64,000 nucleotides of DNA from Pseudomonas reactans (GTDB lineage Bacteria > Pseudomonadota > Gammaproteobacteria > Pseudomonadales > Pseudomonadaceae), in contig NZ_JACAPG010000008.1 in the NCBI RefSeq assembly GCF_013385825.1, forward strand, positions 62,001 through 126,000. Direction: 5' to 3'. The translations under genes and the position numbers were made by a program. Every line of letters begins with the position of its first letter. The first letter of the stretch is position 1. This document shows, one piece after another, positions 54,283 through 62,733 of this stretch. Under the pieces are notes generated by a model. The model saw only the letters and a list, made by a program, of their open reading frames with translations. It searched no databases and was not told where the DNA came from.

Positions 54283-54365
54283 CAGGCAATGCATGCCTAC
54301 CCAAATCCACCAATACTACTATCACTCCCTTTTGCCTTTCTGCCACATGCGGGACGCATTGCCTG
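54283..54365. promoter_or_regulatory. Widely spaced 10-bp inverted repeat upstream of the phosphonate transporter
   Basis: CAGGCAATGC (54283-54292) is exactly complementary to GCATTGCCTG (54356-54365). Their centres are 73 bp apart, close to seven helical turns, in the leader of the transporter operon. LysR tetramers bind two separated sites, so this could be the target of the adjacent regulator, though its form is not the classic T-N11-A. Confidence 0.35.
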
Positions 54366-54403
54366 CCTAGCATGGGCTTCATCAGTTCGATGAGGTGCCT
54401 TGC

Positions 54404-55468
54404 ATGAACACAGCCCTGACCCAACCCGGCGCGCCGATGAAAGTGCGCGGTATCCAGAAACGCTTCGGCGCCTTCACCGCGCTGGACAACGTCTCCCTGG
54501 ACGTCGCCGCCGGCGAGCTGGTGTGCCTGCTGGGCCCGTCCGGTTGCGGCAAGACCACTTTGCTGCGTTGCATCGCTGGCCTGGAGCGCCAGGACAGCGG
54601 CGAACTGTACCTGGGCAGTCGTGATGTTTCCCTGCTGCCGCCCCAGGCACGGGACTACGGCATTCTGTTCCAGTCCTACGCGCTTTTTCCCAACCTTACC
54701 GTCGAAGCGAACATCGGCTACGGCCTCACCGGCAGCGGTCGCGAGGAAGCGCGCAAGCGCGTCGGGCAGATGCTGGAATTGGTCGGCCTGGTCGGCAGCG
54801 AAAAGAAATACCCCGGCCAACTCTCCGGCGGCCAACAGCAACGCGTCGCCCTGGCCCGTGCTTTGGCGCCTGCACCTTCGTTGTTGTTGCTGGATGAACC
54901 GATGTCGGCCCTCGACGCCCGCGTCCGTGAGCATCTGTGCACCGAGCTGCGCCAACTGCAACGCCGCCTGGGCATCACCACGCTGATGGTCACCCACAAC
55001 CAGGACGAAGCCATGCTGATGGCCGACCGTATCGCCGTGATGAACAACGGTAAGGTCGAGCAATACGCCACGCCTCAAGAGATCTACGACCGTCCGGCCA
55101 CGCCGTTCGTGGCGGAGTTTGTCGGCCAGGGCAACTGGCTGCCGTTCAGCCGCAACAGTGCCAGTCACGCCCAGGTCGGTGGGATGAACATGCGCCTGGC
55201 CGACGATGCCGGTGTAGCCAAGTCCGGCCGCTTGTTCTGCCGCCCTGAGGCGATCAGCGTCAACCCGCCGGTGCATGAAGAAAACCTGTTTCCGGCCAAG
55301 GTCCGCGAGATCACTTTCCTCGGCAACCGTTGCCGCATGAGTTTCGAGCTGGAGCAACTGCCCGGTCATCCGCTGCTCGCTGAATTGGCCCCGGAAGCCA
55401 TGCCGCGCCTGGGCGCCCAGGACATCTGGGTGGCGTTGCCGCCGCGCAGCCTGCAGGTGTTTGCCTGA
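54404..55468 (+). CDS. 2-Aminoethylphosphonate-type ABC transporter ATP-binding protein (PhnT-like)
   Basis: A 354-residue ATPase with Walker A G-P-S-G-C-G-K-T-T at residues 44-52, the Q-loop L-F-Q-S-Y-A-L-F-P-N-L, signature L-S-G-G-Q-Q-Q-R and Walker B L-L-L-L-D-E-P-M-S-A-L-D, then a TOBE-like C-terminal region (about 245-354). Start at ATG 54404 with GAGG 8 nt upstream. The domain set fits the ferric/putrescine-like subclass; the phosphonate call comes from its companions, a fused permease and the PhnZ-type enzyme. A role in iron import is the main alternative but is less likely in this context. Confidence 0.85.
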   Translation: MNTALTQPGAPMKVRGIQKRFGAFTALDNVSLDVAAGELVCLLGPSGCGKTTLLRCIAGLERQDSGELYLGSRDVSLLPPQARDYGILFQSYALFPNLTVEANIGYGLTGSGREEARKRVGQMLELVGLVGSEKKYPGQLSGGQQQRVALARALAPAPSLLLLDEPMSALDARVREHLCTELRQLQRRLGITTLMVTHNQDEAMLMADRIAVMNNGKVEQYATPQEIYDRPATPFVAEFVGQGNWLPFSRNSASHAQVGGMNMRLADDAGVAKSGRLFCRPEAISVNPPVHEENLFPAKVREITFLGNRCRMSFELEQLPGHPLLAELAPEAMPRLGAQDIWVALPPRSLQVFA

Positions 55469-55469
55469 G

Positions 55470-57176
55470 ATGGCCGCTGTCATGACGCTGCCACGACCGG
55501 TGTCCCGCGCCGAAACAGGCGACCAAATTTTCGTCGTCGGCGGCAAACTGCTATGGCTGTTGCTGCTGGGCCTGGCTGTATTGATGCCGCTGCTGGCGAT
55601 CTTCTGGCGCGGTTTCAGTAGTGAAGCCGGGCAGGGCGGTGGTCTGGTGGCTGCACAGGAACTGATCACCAGCGCCAACTTCCACTGGCTGCTGGGCAAT
55701 AGCCTGAAAGTTTCCCTCAGCGTGGCGGCCATTGTCGTACCGCTGGCCTACCTGTTTGCCTACGCCCTGCAACGTACGTTAATCCCTGGCAAGGCGATCT
55801 GGCGCGGCATGTCGTTGCTGCCGTTGATGGCGCCGTCGATGTTGCCGGGCATTGCGCTGGTCTACCTGTTCGGCAACCAGGGCATGCTGCGCGGGTTGCT
55901 CTCGGACAATATCTACGGCTTCTGGGGCATTGTGCTGGGGGAAGTGATCTACACCTTCCCACACGCCTTGATGATTCTGCTGTCGGCGCTGTCCCTGGCG
56001 GATGCGCGCCTGTTCGATGCGGCCTCCAGCATGGGCGCCAGCCCGGCGCGGGCGTTTCGCAGCATTACCTGGCCGGCCACGCGCCAGGCCGTGTTCGCCG
56101 CGTTTTGTCTGGTGTTCACCCTGACCATCACCGACTTCGGCGTGCCCGTGGTGGTGGGTGGCGATTATCAGGTGTTGGCGCTGGAAGCCTACAAGGCGGT
56201 GGTCGGCCAGCAACAGTTCGGTCGCGGCGCGTTGATCGGCATGGTGTTACTGCTGCCGGCGCTGTTCAGCTTTGCTGTGGATGCCTGGCTGCGCCGCCGT
56301 CATGGCGACTCCATGAGCGGTCGTGCCCAAGTGTTTCAGCCAGCACCATCACGCATGAGGGACGGCTGCTACCTGGCCATCGTGCTGCTGATCTGCGCCG
56401 TGTTGCTGCTGGTGTTCGGCATGGCGGTGTATTCGTCGCTGGTGAAGTTCTGGCCGTACAACCTGTCGCTGTCGCTCAACCACTACCAGTTCGAAGACAC
56501 GGCCGGCGGCGGCTGGCTGGCCTATCGCAACAGCCTGACCATGGCGCTGTGCAGCGCATTGATCGGCAGCGTGTTGATCTTCACCGGCGCGTACCTGATG
56601 GAGAAGACCAAGGGCCAGAAGGGGCTGAACCTGGCCCTGCGCATGCTCAGCTTTGTGCCGATGGCCGTACCGGGCTTGGTGCTGGGCCTGGGTTACGTGT
56701 TCTTTTTCAACCTCAACGGCAACCCGCTGCATGTGTTCTACGGCACCATGACGTTGCTGGTGGTGTGCACCATTGCTCACTATCTGACCACCGCGCAGAT
56801 GACCGCCACCACGGCACTGCGTCAACTCGACGCCGAGTTCGAAGCCGCCGCCTTGTCCCTCAAGGCGCCGCTGTACCGGCATTACCTGAAAGTGACGGTG
56901 CCGATCTGCCTGCCGGCGTTGCTGGATATCGTGCGCTACCTGTTTGTGTCGGCGATGACCACCGTGTCCGCCGCGATCTTCCTCTACAGCCCCGACACCA
57001 TCCTCGCCGCCGTCGCCGTGCTGAACATGGACGACGCCGGCAACGTGGGCGGCGCGGCGGCCATGTCGACCCTGATCCTGTTCACCTCAGCCGGCGTCTC
57101 GCTGCTGCTGGCGTGGGCCTCACGTGGCGCGTTGCGCCGCTCTCAAGCCTGGCGCCAAAGCGCACCCGGCCAATAA
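55470..57176 (+). CDS. 2-Aminoethylphosphonate-type ABC transporter permease (fused double permease)
   Basis: A 568-residue membrane protein with about twelve hydrophobic segments, i.e. two permease domains in one chain (about 1-280 and 300-568). Each has its own EAA-type loop (D-A-A-S-S-M-G-A-S-P near 186-194 and E-A-A-A-L-S-L-K-A-P near 461-470). This fusion is usual in the putative aminoethylphosphonate transporters of Pseudomonas. ATG 55470 is one base after the ATPase stop. Confidence 0.87.
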   Translation: MAAVMTLPRPVSRAETGDQIFVVGGKLLWLLLLGLAVLMPLLAIFWRGFSSEAGQGGGLVAAQELITSANFHWLLGNSLKVSLSVAAIVVPLAYLFAYALQRTLIPGKAIWRGMSLLPLMAPSMLPGIALVYLFGNQGMLRGLLSDNIYGFWGIVLGEVIYTFPHALMILLSALSLADARLFDAASSMGASPARAFRSITWPATRQAVFAAFCLVFTLTITDFGVPVVVGGDYQVLALEAYKAVVGQQQFGRGALIGMVLLLPALFSFAVDAWLRRRHGDSMSGRAQVFQPAPSRMRDGCYLAIVLLICAVLLLVFGMAVYSSLVKFWPYNLSLSLNHYQFEDTAGGGWLAYRNSLTMALCSALIGSVLIFTGAYLMEKTKGQKGLNLALRMLSFVPMAVPGLVLGLGYVFFFNLNGNPLHVFYGTMTLLVVCTIAHYLTTAQMTATTALRQLDAEFEAAALSLKAPLYRHYLKVTVPICLPALLDIVRYLFVSAMTTVSAAIFLYSPDTILAAVAVLNMDDAGNVGGAAAMSTLILFTSAGVSLLLAWASRGALRRSQAWRQSAPGQ

Positions 57177-57198
57177 ATATCCCTGAAGGAGGTGCTCC

Positions 57199-58212
57199 AT
57201 GTTCAAGCCCCTGGCGCTGGTCGCTGCCGTACTGACTGCATTCAGCCTGAATGCCTTCGCCAAGACCGAGTTGACCGTGTACACGGCCCTCGAAGCCGAG
57301 CAGTTGAAGACCTACAAAAAGGCTTTCGAACAGGCCAATCCAGACATCGAAATCAAATGGGTGCGCGACTCCACCGGCATCATCACCGCCAAGCTGCTGG
57401 CCGAGAAAGACCGCCCGCAAGCCGACGCCGTCTGGGGCCTGGCCGCTTCCAGCCTGGCGATCCTCGATCAGCAGGGCATGCTGGACAACTACGCGCCGAA
57501 GGACCTGGACAAGATCGGCAAGAACTACCGCGACGCCGCCAACCCGCCGGCCTGGGTCGGCATGGATGTGTGGGCCGCGACGATTTGCTTCAACACCGTC
57601 GAAGCCGAAAAGCAGGGCCTGACCAAGCCGGTAAGTTGGCAGGACCTGACCAAGCCTGAGTACAAGGGCAAGATCGTCATGCCCAACCCGGCCTCGTCCG
57701 GCACCGGTTTCCTGGACGTCAGCGCCTGGCTGCAGACCTACGGCGAGAAGCAGGGCTGGCAGTACATGGACGACCTGCACCAGAACATCGGCCAGTACGT
57801 TCACTCCGGCTCCAAGCCGTGCAAGCTCGCGGCTTCTGGTGAGTTCCCGATCGGCATTTCCTTCGAATACCCGGCCGTGCAGTTGAAACGCCAGGGCGCT
57901 CCGCTGGACATCATCCTGCCGAAAGAGGGCCTGGGCTGGGACATCGAAGCCACTGCCGTCATGAGGGGCACCCACAACGCCGACGCCGCGAAAAAGCTCG
58001 CGGATTTCTCCGCCAGCCCGGCTGCCATGGACCTGTACAAGGACAACTTCGCCGTCCTCGCCCAGCCTGGCATTGCCAAGCCGCAGACCGAATTGCCGGC
58101 CGACTATGAACAGCGCCTGATCAAGAACGACTTCGCCTGGGCTTCGAAGAACCGTGACAGCATCCTGACCGAATGGCGCAAGCGCTATGACGGCAAGTCG
58201 GAAAAACAATAA
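57199..58212 (+). CDS. 2-Aminoethylphosphonate-type ABC transporter substrate-binding protein (PhnS-like)
   Basis: A 337-residue periplasmic protein with a 21-residue signal peptide (ending A-F-A) and the mature start T-E-L-T-V-Y-T-A-L-E-A-E, typical of the Fbp-like solute receptors. The K-W-V-R-D-S-T-G-I-I-T-A-K segment (about 53-66) and P-A-S-S-G-T-G-F-L-D near 167-176 match receptors that hold an anionic ligand. With the adjacent genes it is best read as the phosphonate receptor. It has an AAGGAGG ribosome site; a family B REP follows. Confidence 0.85.
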   Translation: MFKPLALVAAVLTAFSLNAFAKTELTVYTALEAEQLKTYKKAFEQANPDIEIKWVRDSTGIITAKLLAEKDRPQADAVWGLAASSLAILDQQGMLDNYAPKDLDKIGKNYRDAANPPAWVGMDVWAATICFNTVEAEKQGLTKPVSWQDLTKPEYKGKIVMPNPASSGTGFLDVSAWLQTYGEKQGWQYMDDLHQNIGQYVHSGSKPCKLAASGEFPIGISFEYPAVQLKRQGAPLDIILPKEGLGWDIEATAVMRGTHNADAAKKLADFSASPAAMDLYKDNFAVLAQPGIAKPQTELPADYEQRLIKNDFAWASKNRDSILTEWRKRYDGKSEKQ

Positions 58213-58225
58213 TTTTCACCTCTAC

Positions 58226-58327
58226 CTGTAGGAGCGAGCTTGCTCGCGAAGAACGAATAGGCGACGCGAGCAACCAGAAGCGCTGCGTCATCGTTGACGC
58301 TCTTCGCGAGCAAGCTCGCTCCTACAG
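58226..58327. repeat. REP doublet, family B (inside the phosphonate operon)
   Basis: An inverted pair of the family B core between the receptor gene and the oxidoreductase gene. All other doublets here lie at gene ends between operons or before promoters; this one separates genes of one pathway and ends only 15 bp before the next start codon. Confidence 0.93.
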
Positions 58328-58342
58328 AGGGCTGCGAAATCC

Positions 58343-59476
58343 ATGACGAAGCACAGTGATCTACTGATTATCGGCGCCGGCATCCTCGGCCTGTCCCACG
58401 CCTTTGCCGCCGCCAAGCGCGGCCTCAAGGTCAAGGTGTTCGAACGCAGCGCCACGCCACTGGGCGCCTCGGTGCGCAACTTCGGCCAGGCCCTGGTCAC
58501 CGGCCAACCGCCGGGGCCGATGCTGGACCTGGCACGGCAAAGCCGTGACATCTGGGGGCATTGGGCGAAGGTCGCCGGGCTGCAACTCAAGCGCAACGGC
58601 GCGTACCTGTTTGCCCGCACCGAAGCGGAAGAGCACTTGCTGGAAGCCTTCTGTGAGGGGCGTGCACAAGAGCACGGCTACAACGTCGAACTGCTGCAAG
58701 GCGCGGCGATGAAGGACCTGTATGGCGGCCAGTTTCGCCATCACCGCGCTGCGCTGCACGGCAAAGACGACCAGCAACTGTATTCCCGTGAAGCGATCCC
58801 GGCGCTGATCAACTACCTGGCGCAAGAACTGAACGTGGAGTTCTACTTCTCCACACTGGTACGCGACGTGGAGCCGGGCCAGTTGCACAGCACGGCGGGT
58901 AGTTTCCGGGGCGAACAGATCATCGTGTGCTCCGGCCACGACTATCAAACCCTGCTGGCCGAAGCGATGGCCGAACTCAATCCGAGCATCTGCCGCCTGC
59001 AAATGTTGCGCGCCCGGCCCACCGTGAACCTGAACCTGCAACACGCGTTGCTCACCGGCTTGAGCTGCGTGCACTACGGTGCTTTCGCCGACCTGCCGGA
59101 AGCGGCGCCGGTGCAGGCGCAAATCCTGCGCGATGCTCCGCACCTGCACGAACACGGCATTCACCTGCTGATCAGCCCGACGCCCCATGGCGAATTGATC
59201 ATCGGTGATTCCCATGACTACGGCAGCGACGCGTCGCCCTTCAACACCGAGCAGGTGGATGACTGGATGATCGAACTGGCTGAGCAGACTTTGGGCTGCA
59301 AAATCCAAGTGGTGGAGCGTTGGCAGGGTGTGTACGGCTCGCGGGGGCCGGGGCCGTTTTCATTCCTGCGCGTGGCGCCGGGAGTGAGCGCCGCGTTGAT
59401 GCACACGGGCGTGGGCATGAGCGTGGGGCCGGCGATGGCCGAGCGCAATATCAGTACCTTGTGGGGAGCTGCGTGA
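58343..59476 (+). CDS. FAD-dependent oxidoreductase of phosphonate clusters (TIGR03364-like)
   Basis: A 377-residue DAO-fold flavoprotein with the dinucleotide motif G11-A-G-I-L-G16 and a second nucleotide-contact segment E-R-S-A-T-P-L-G-A-S-V-R-N-F-G (about 35-49). The C-terminal part ends M-H-T-G-V-G-M-S-V-G-P. It is related to glycine/sarcosine oxidases. Members next to phosphonate genes oxidise N-substituted aminoethylphosphonates or related amines. Its stop codon overlaps the next start by one base (TGATG), so it is coupled to the PhnZ-type oxygenase. The role is inferred from context and family. Confidence 0.84.
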   Translation: MTKHSDLLIIGAGILGLSHAFAAAKRGLKVKVFERSATPLGASVRNFGQALVTGQPPGPMLDLARQSRDIWGHWAKVAGLQLKRNGAYLFARTEAEEHLLEAFCEGRAQEHGYNVELLQGAAMKDLYGGQFRHHRAALHGKDDQQLYSREAIPALINYLAQELNVEFYFSTLVRDVEPGQLHSTAGSFRGEQIIVCSGHDYQTLLAEAMAELNPSICRLQMLRARPTVNLNLQHALLTGLSCVHYGAFADLPEAAPVQAQILRDAPHLHEHGIHLLISPTPHGELIIGDSHDYGSDASPFNTEQVDDWMIELAEQTLGCKIQVVERWQGVYGSRGPGPFSFLRVAPGVSAALMHTGVGMSVGPAMAERNISTLWGAA

Positions 59477-60075
59477 TGAACCCGGAACAGACCATCGCCG
59501 ACGTCTTCGGCTTGTATGAGCAGCACGGCACGGCGGATTACATCGGCGAACCGGTGTCGCAGATCGAGCACATGTCCCAGGCCGCGCAACTCGCCATGGC
59601 CGAAGGCTTTGATGATGAAGTGGTGCTGGCGGCGTTTTTCCACGACATCGGACATCTCTGCGGCCAGGGCGAGGAAAACATGGGCGGCTATGGCGTGGTC
59701 AGCCATGAACGGCTGGGCGCGGATTATCTGCGTCGCGCAGGGTTTAGTGAGCGTATGGCCACGCTGGTGGAATATCACGTGCAAGCCAAGCGCTACCTGA
59801 CCTTCAGTCAACCGGACTACTACGCGCGCCTGAGCGAGGCCAGCCGCCGCACGTTGGAATTCCAGGGCGGGGTGATGAGTGCTGAGCAGGCCCAGGCATT
59901 TGAGCAGGACCCCCTTTGGGCGGTGAGCCTGCGCATGCGCCACTGGGACGAACAGGCCAAGCAAATGCATGTGCCTGTGCTGGATTTACAGCTGCTCAAG
60001 GCGAAGGCCGAACGGCTACTGGTCGTGTCGACACACCGCACGCCAAACGCAGATTCGCCGCCTGTAGTTGGCTGA
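59476..60075 (+). CDS. PhnZ-like HD-domain mixed-valent diiron oxygenase
   Basis: A 199-residue HD protein. Every key residue of PhnZ has a counterpart: substrate-loop Y22 and E25 (Y-I-G-E-P), metal ligands H32, H56-D57, H77, H101 and D158, and the substrate lysine K105. PhnZ cleaves 2-amino-1-hydroxyethylphosphonate to glycine and phosphate with O2. No PhnY-type hydroxylase, the usual provider of that substrate, lies in the window. Its companion is the FAD oxidoreductase instead, so the true substrate may come from that enzyme or be a related hydroxyphosphonate. The fold is certain; the exact reaction is inferred. Confidence 0.87.
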   Translation: MNPEQTIADVFGLYEQHGTADYIGEPVSQIEHMSQAAQLAMAEGFDDEVVLAAFFHDIGHLCGQGEENMGGYGVVSHERLGADYLRRAGFSERMATLVEYHVQAKRYLTFSQPDYYARLSEASRRTLEFQGGVMSAEQAQAFEQDPLWAVSLRMRHWDEQAKQMHVPVLDLQLLKAKAERLLVVSTHRTPNADSPPVVG

Positions 60076-60119
60076 GTCACGTTCTTAAAGTGAGTGCTTC
60101 TTCCCAGAGGAGCATTCTC

Positions 60120-61256
60120 ATGCGTTATTTGAAGGCGATCGCTCAAGACCGCAGCGGCAACGGCGTGGCCGATACGATCCTGCTGCATTTTTATGAGCGT
60201 AGTTCCAACAAGCCAGATGAACTGATACATGAAACCGTGGCAGTCGATATGAATGCCGATGGCGTGACAGACTTTCAATTCGTGGCAGATACCAACGCGG
60301 CTGGTATGGGCAATGTCGCCGACAAATTGTTGCTCAAGGCATTCGCGGAGACGTTTCTCAAGCTGCGCTGGTTCAACACAGGTGAAAACTCAAAGCGTGT
60401 AGTCGTGTTGGTAGCTACTCAGTACTCCCCTGAAGGTGTACCCAATGCTGTCGAGATGGGCTTTTTCGACCGGCTCAGTCCTGTTCGAAAACCCACGCTT
60501 ACATTTCGGGCCGCAGGCTATGACGGTGATGGTAACGGCGTGCTGGAGTCATTTACTCCCACCGATGTAAATAACGACGGCATTGCCAATACTGCCGACA
60601 AGGAGCTGATTCGGTCGATGTGCAACAGCTTCCTGGCCTTCAAGTGGTATGACGAAGCCAGCACGGATGTGATTGAGCCCCAACAGCGAAGTGGGCCCGC
60701 GCGTTACTTGAAAGTGACTGCCCAGGACATGAGCGGAAATGGCCGTGCTGATACGGTCATCCTGCACTTCTATCAGCAGGTGGCTGGATGCCCTGATGAA
60801 TTGGTCCATGAAATCTTCGCGGTGGACATGAGCGCAGATCGCAAGGTGGATCTGCAATGGGCGGAAGACCTGAACCCCGCCAGTCGGCCTCGAATGTTGG
60901 AAAAACATAGGGTGGATACCTTTGCTGACAGCTTTTTGAAGTTGAACTGGTTCAACAAGCGTAGCCACTGGCAACGTACGCTCACGATGTACGTTGATCG
61001 CTTTGGGAAAACCGGGGGGCCGGATGCGATCAAGCTGGACTTCCATGAACGCACGGCGGCTCAGGGCAAAGGGTCACTGGTCTATGCGATCGCCGCCTAT
61101 GACGACAACTCCGATGGCGTGCTGGAATTGCTTTCCAAGTGTGGCGTTGATTGCAAGGGTATCGCCGACAGCGCCGATCCCGAGCTGATTCGAACCCTGT
61201 GTGCGACCTTCCTGGCCTTCGAATGGCATGCATCGGAGGTGCAATGCGCTATTTAA
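60120..61256 (+). CDS. Unrecognised internally repeated protein with calcium-loop-like motifs
   Basis: A 378-residue protein I do not recognise. It is a tandem duplication of a ~193-residue unit (M-R-Y-L-K-A-I-A-Q-D at 1; R-Y-L-K-V-T-A-Q-D at 195), and each unit itself holds two ~90-residue halves ending F-L-K-L-x-W-F-N or F-L-A-F-x-W. D-x-N/D-x-D/N-G loops occur at 10-18, 43-51, 135-143 and 149-160, resembling dockerin or EF-hand calcium loops; the second unit has degenerate versions. No signal peptide or membrane segment is visible. A good AGAGGAG ribosome site precedes ATG 60120. Its DNA looks less GC-rich than that of its neighbours. Confidence 0.75.
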   Translation: MRYLKAIAQDRSGNGVADTILLHFYERSSNKPDELIHETVAVDMNADGVTDFQFVADTNAAGMGNVADKLLLKAFAETFLKLRWFNTGENSKRVVVLVATQYSPEGVPNAVEMGFFDRLSPVRKPTLTFRAAGYDGDGNGVLESFTPTDVNNDGIANTADKELIRSMCNSFLAFKWYDEASTDVIEPQQRSGPARYLKVTAQDMSGNGRADTVILHFYQQVAGCPDELVHEIFAVDMSADRKVDLQWAEDLNPASRPRMLEKHRVDTFADSFLKLNWFNKRSHWQRTLTMYVDRFGKTGGPDAIKLDFHERTAAQGKGSLVYAIAAYDDNSDGVLELLSKCGVDCKGIADSADPELIRTLCATFLAFEWHASEVQCAI

Positions 61257-61360
61257 AAGCTATCGCCCAGGACCGCAACGGAGTCGCTGATAAGGCGGAT
61301 AAAGAGCTTATCCGCTCGCTATGCAAGGCCTTCTTGGCTTTGGCGTGGTACGAGCAGTAA
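61244..61360 (+). CDS. 38-residue miniature copy of the preceding repeat protein
   Basis: A short frame overlapping the end of the repeat protein by 13 bp, with GGAGGT just upstream of its ATG. It reads M-R-Y-L-K-A-I-A-Q-D-R-N-G, identical to the start of the large protein except at one residue. It then jumps to V-A-D-K-A-D-K-E-L-I-R-S-L-C-K-A-F-L-A, the end of a unit. It is thus a unit with its middle (about 150 residues) deleted in frame, retaining start and stop. It may be a small functional protein or a decay remnant. Confidence 0.6.
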   Translation: MRYLKAIAQDRNGVADKADKELIRSLCKAFLALAWYEQ

Positions 61361-61365
61361 CGGCC

Positions 61366-62733
61366 TCACGCTTCGTCCAGTCGTGTGGCCAACGCCTCGA
61401 CCTGCTCTTGGCGCTCGGCCTGGCTCAGTTTGGCGCTAAGGTTAAGGGACGACCATTGCGGATGCGCGCGGGCTTTGTGCAGCGCGTCCGGCAACTTCCC
61501 TTCGCGCCAGGTCTTGTCCTGGGGGGTGTCAACCTTGATGCTGTGCATCGCCGCATGGCCGCGCAGGTTCAGGGCCTTGAGCAGCTGGCGCTGACGCAGG
61601 GCGAGCAGGCGCAGCACGCTGTCATCTACGGTCAGCTCGCGCTGGCCTTTGATTTTGCCCAGCAACCGGCTGCCATAGCTGCGCGCAGTCTGCAGGGCGC
61701 CACCGGCAATCGCGCCGGCCAGGGCGGCGGCGCCCAGGGTCAGGCCGCCGACTAGCAGGTCCACGCCCGCACCCGCTGCCGCGCCTGCGGCGATCCCGCC
61801 ACCGACGCGCACGCCGAGTTGCTTGAGGGTTTCCGGATTGAACAGGTCATCGCCCCAGCGCCCGTTGAGCAAAGGCAAGTCGCTGGCGGCGGCGTCTTGT
61901 GGGCGGAAGCCAAATAATTTGAGCAGGGCTTCCACACATTTTTGTTCACGCTGGCGCACGGCTTTGCGCAGGTCGCTGATGGCTTGTTGCTCATCTTCAG
62001 TAACCACGCTGCGGCGACAGGCAGCGCAGTCGATCAGCAGCTCGGCGATCAGTCGCGCAGCACTTTGCTGGCGGGCCTGGCGCTGGGCTTCATGATCAAG
62101 AATCAAGCGTTCCAACTGTGGCCGTGCGCTTTCCAGCAGCAGGGCGAGGCTTTCATACAGCCGACGTTCACCGTCTTCCGGTGGCGCCACACTGTCGAAT
62201 CGCACCAGCGCATGCAGGCCAAGGCGGGCCAGGGCTTCGCGCCAGTCCGGCTCGCGGTGGTCGCTGCTGCTGACGAAATTGAGCACCGGCAGCAGCGGCT
62301 TGCCGCAACTGGCCAGCACCTGCAACTCGTCGCGGTACTTGGCCAGCACCGGCTCGCGGGCGTCGATCACATACAGGCCGGCATCGGAGGCCAGCAGTTG
62401 GCGCAGCACCTTGGCTTCCTGTTCGAAACGCTGGCGTGCTTCGCTGCCATCGAGGAAGCGCGCCAGGCGGGCCGGGCCGTCGAGGCGTTCGCCGGGGCGA
62501 TCCAGGCGCTCCAGATAGTCGAGCAGGGCGATGGCGTCTTCCAGGCCTGGCGTGTCGTACAGCTCCAGCAAAGCCTCGCCGTCCACCGACAAGCGCGCTC
62601 CCTCGACATGCCGCGTGGTGCTGGGGCGATGGGAGACTTCGCCGAAGCCCACGTCCCGGGTCAGCGTTCGCAGTAACGAGGTCTTACCGACATTGGTGTG
62701 GCCGACCACGGCGAGTTTCAAAGGCTTAGTCAT
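61366..62733 (-). CDS. GTPase with DUF3482 domain
   Basis: A 455-residue protein with an N-terminal G domain: P-loop G11-H-T-N-V-G-K-T-S19, switch T in R-P-S-T-T-R-H, G3 motif D-T-P-G near 59-62, and a weak G4 (V-L-N-F-V-S-S-S-D). The C-terminal DUF3482 part holds a glycine-rich hydrophobic stretch (about 303-345; G-G-G-I-A-A-G-A-A-A-G-A-G) that could insert in or touch the membrane. It overlaps the upstream DUF2868 gene by 8 bp. The pair is common in gammaproteobacteria, role unknown. Confidence 0.87.
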   Translation of the reverse strand: MTKPLKLAVVGHTNVGKTSLLRTLTRDVGFGEVSHRPSTTRHVEGARLSVDGEALLELYDTPGLEDAIALLDYLERLDRPGERLDGPARLARFLDGSEARQRFEQEAKVLRQLLASDAGLYVIDAREPVLAKYRDELQVLASCGKPLLPVLNFVSSSDHREPDWREALARLGLHALVRFDSVAPPEDGERRLYESLALLLESARPQLERLILDHEAQRQARQQSAARLIAELLIDCAACRRSVVTEDEQQAISDLRKAVRQREQKCVEALLKLFGFRPQDAAASDLPLLNGRWGDDLFNPETLKQLGVRVGGGIAAGAAAGAGVDLLVGGLTLGAAALAGAIAGGALQTARSYGSRLLGKIKGQRELTVDDSVLRLLALRQRQLLKALNLRGHAAMHSIKVDTPQDKTWREGKLPDALHKARAHPQWSSLNLSAKLSQAERQEQVEALATRLDEA

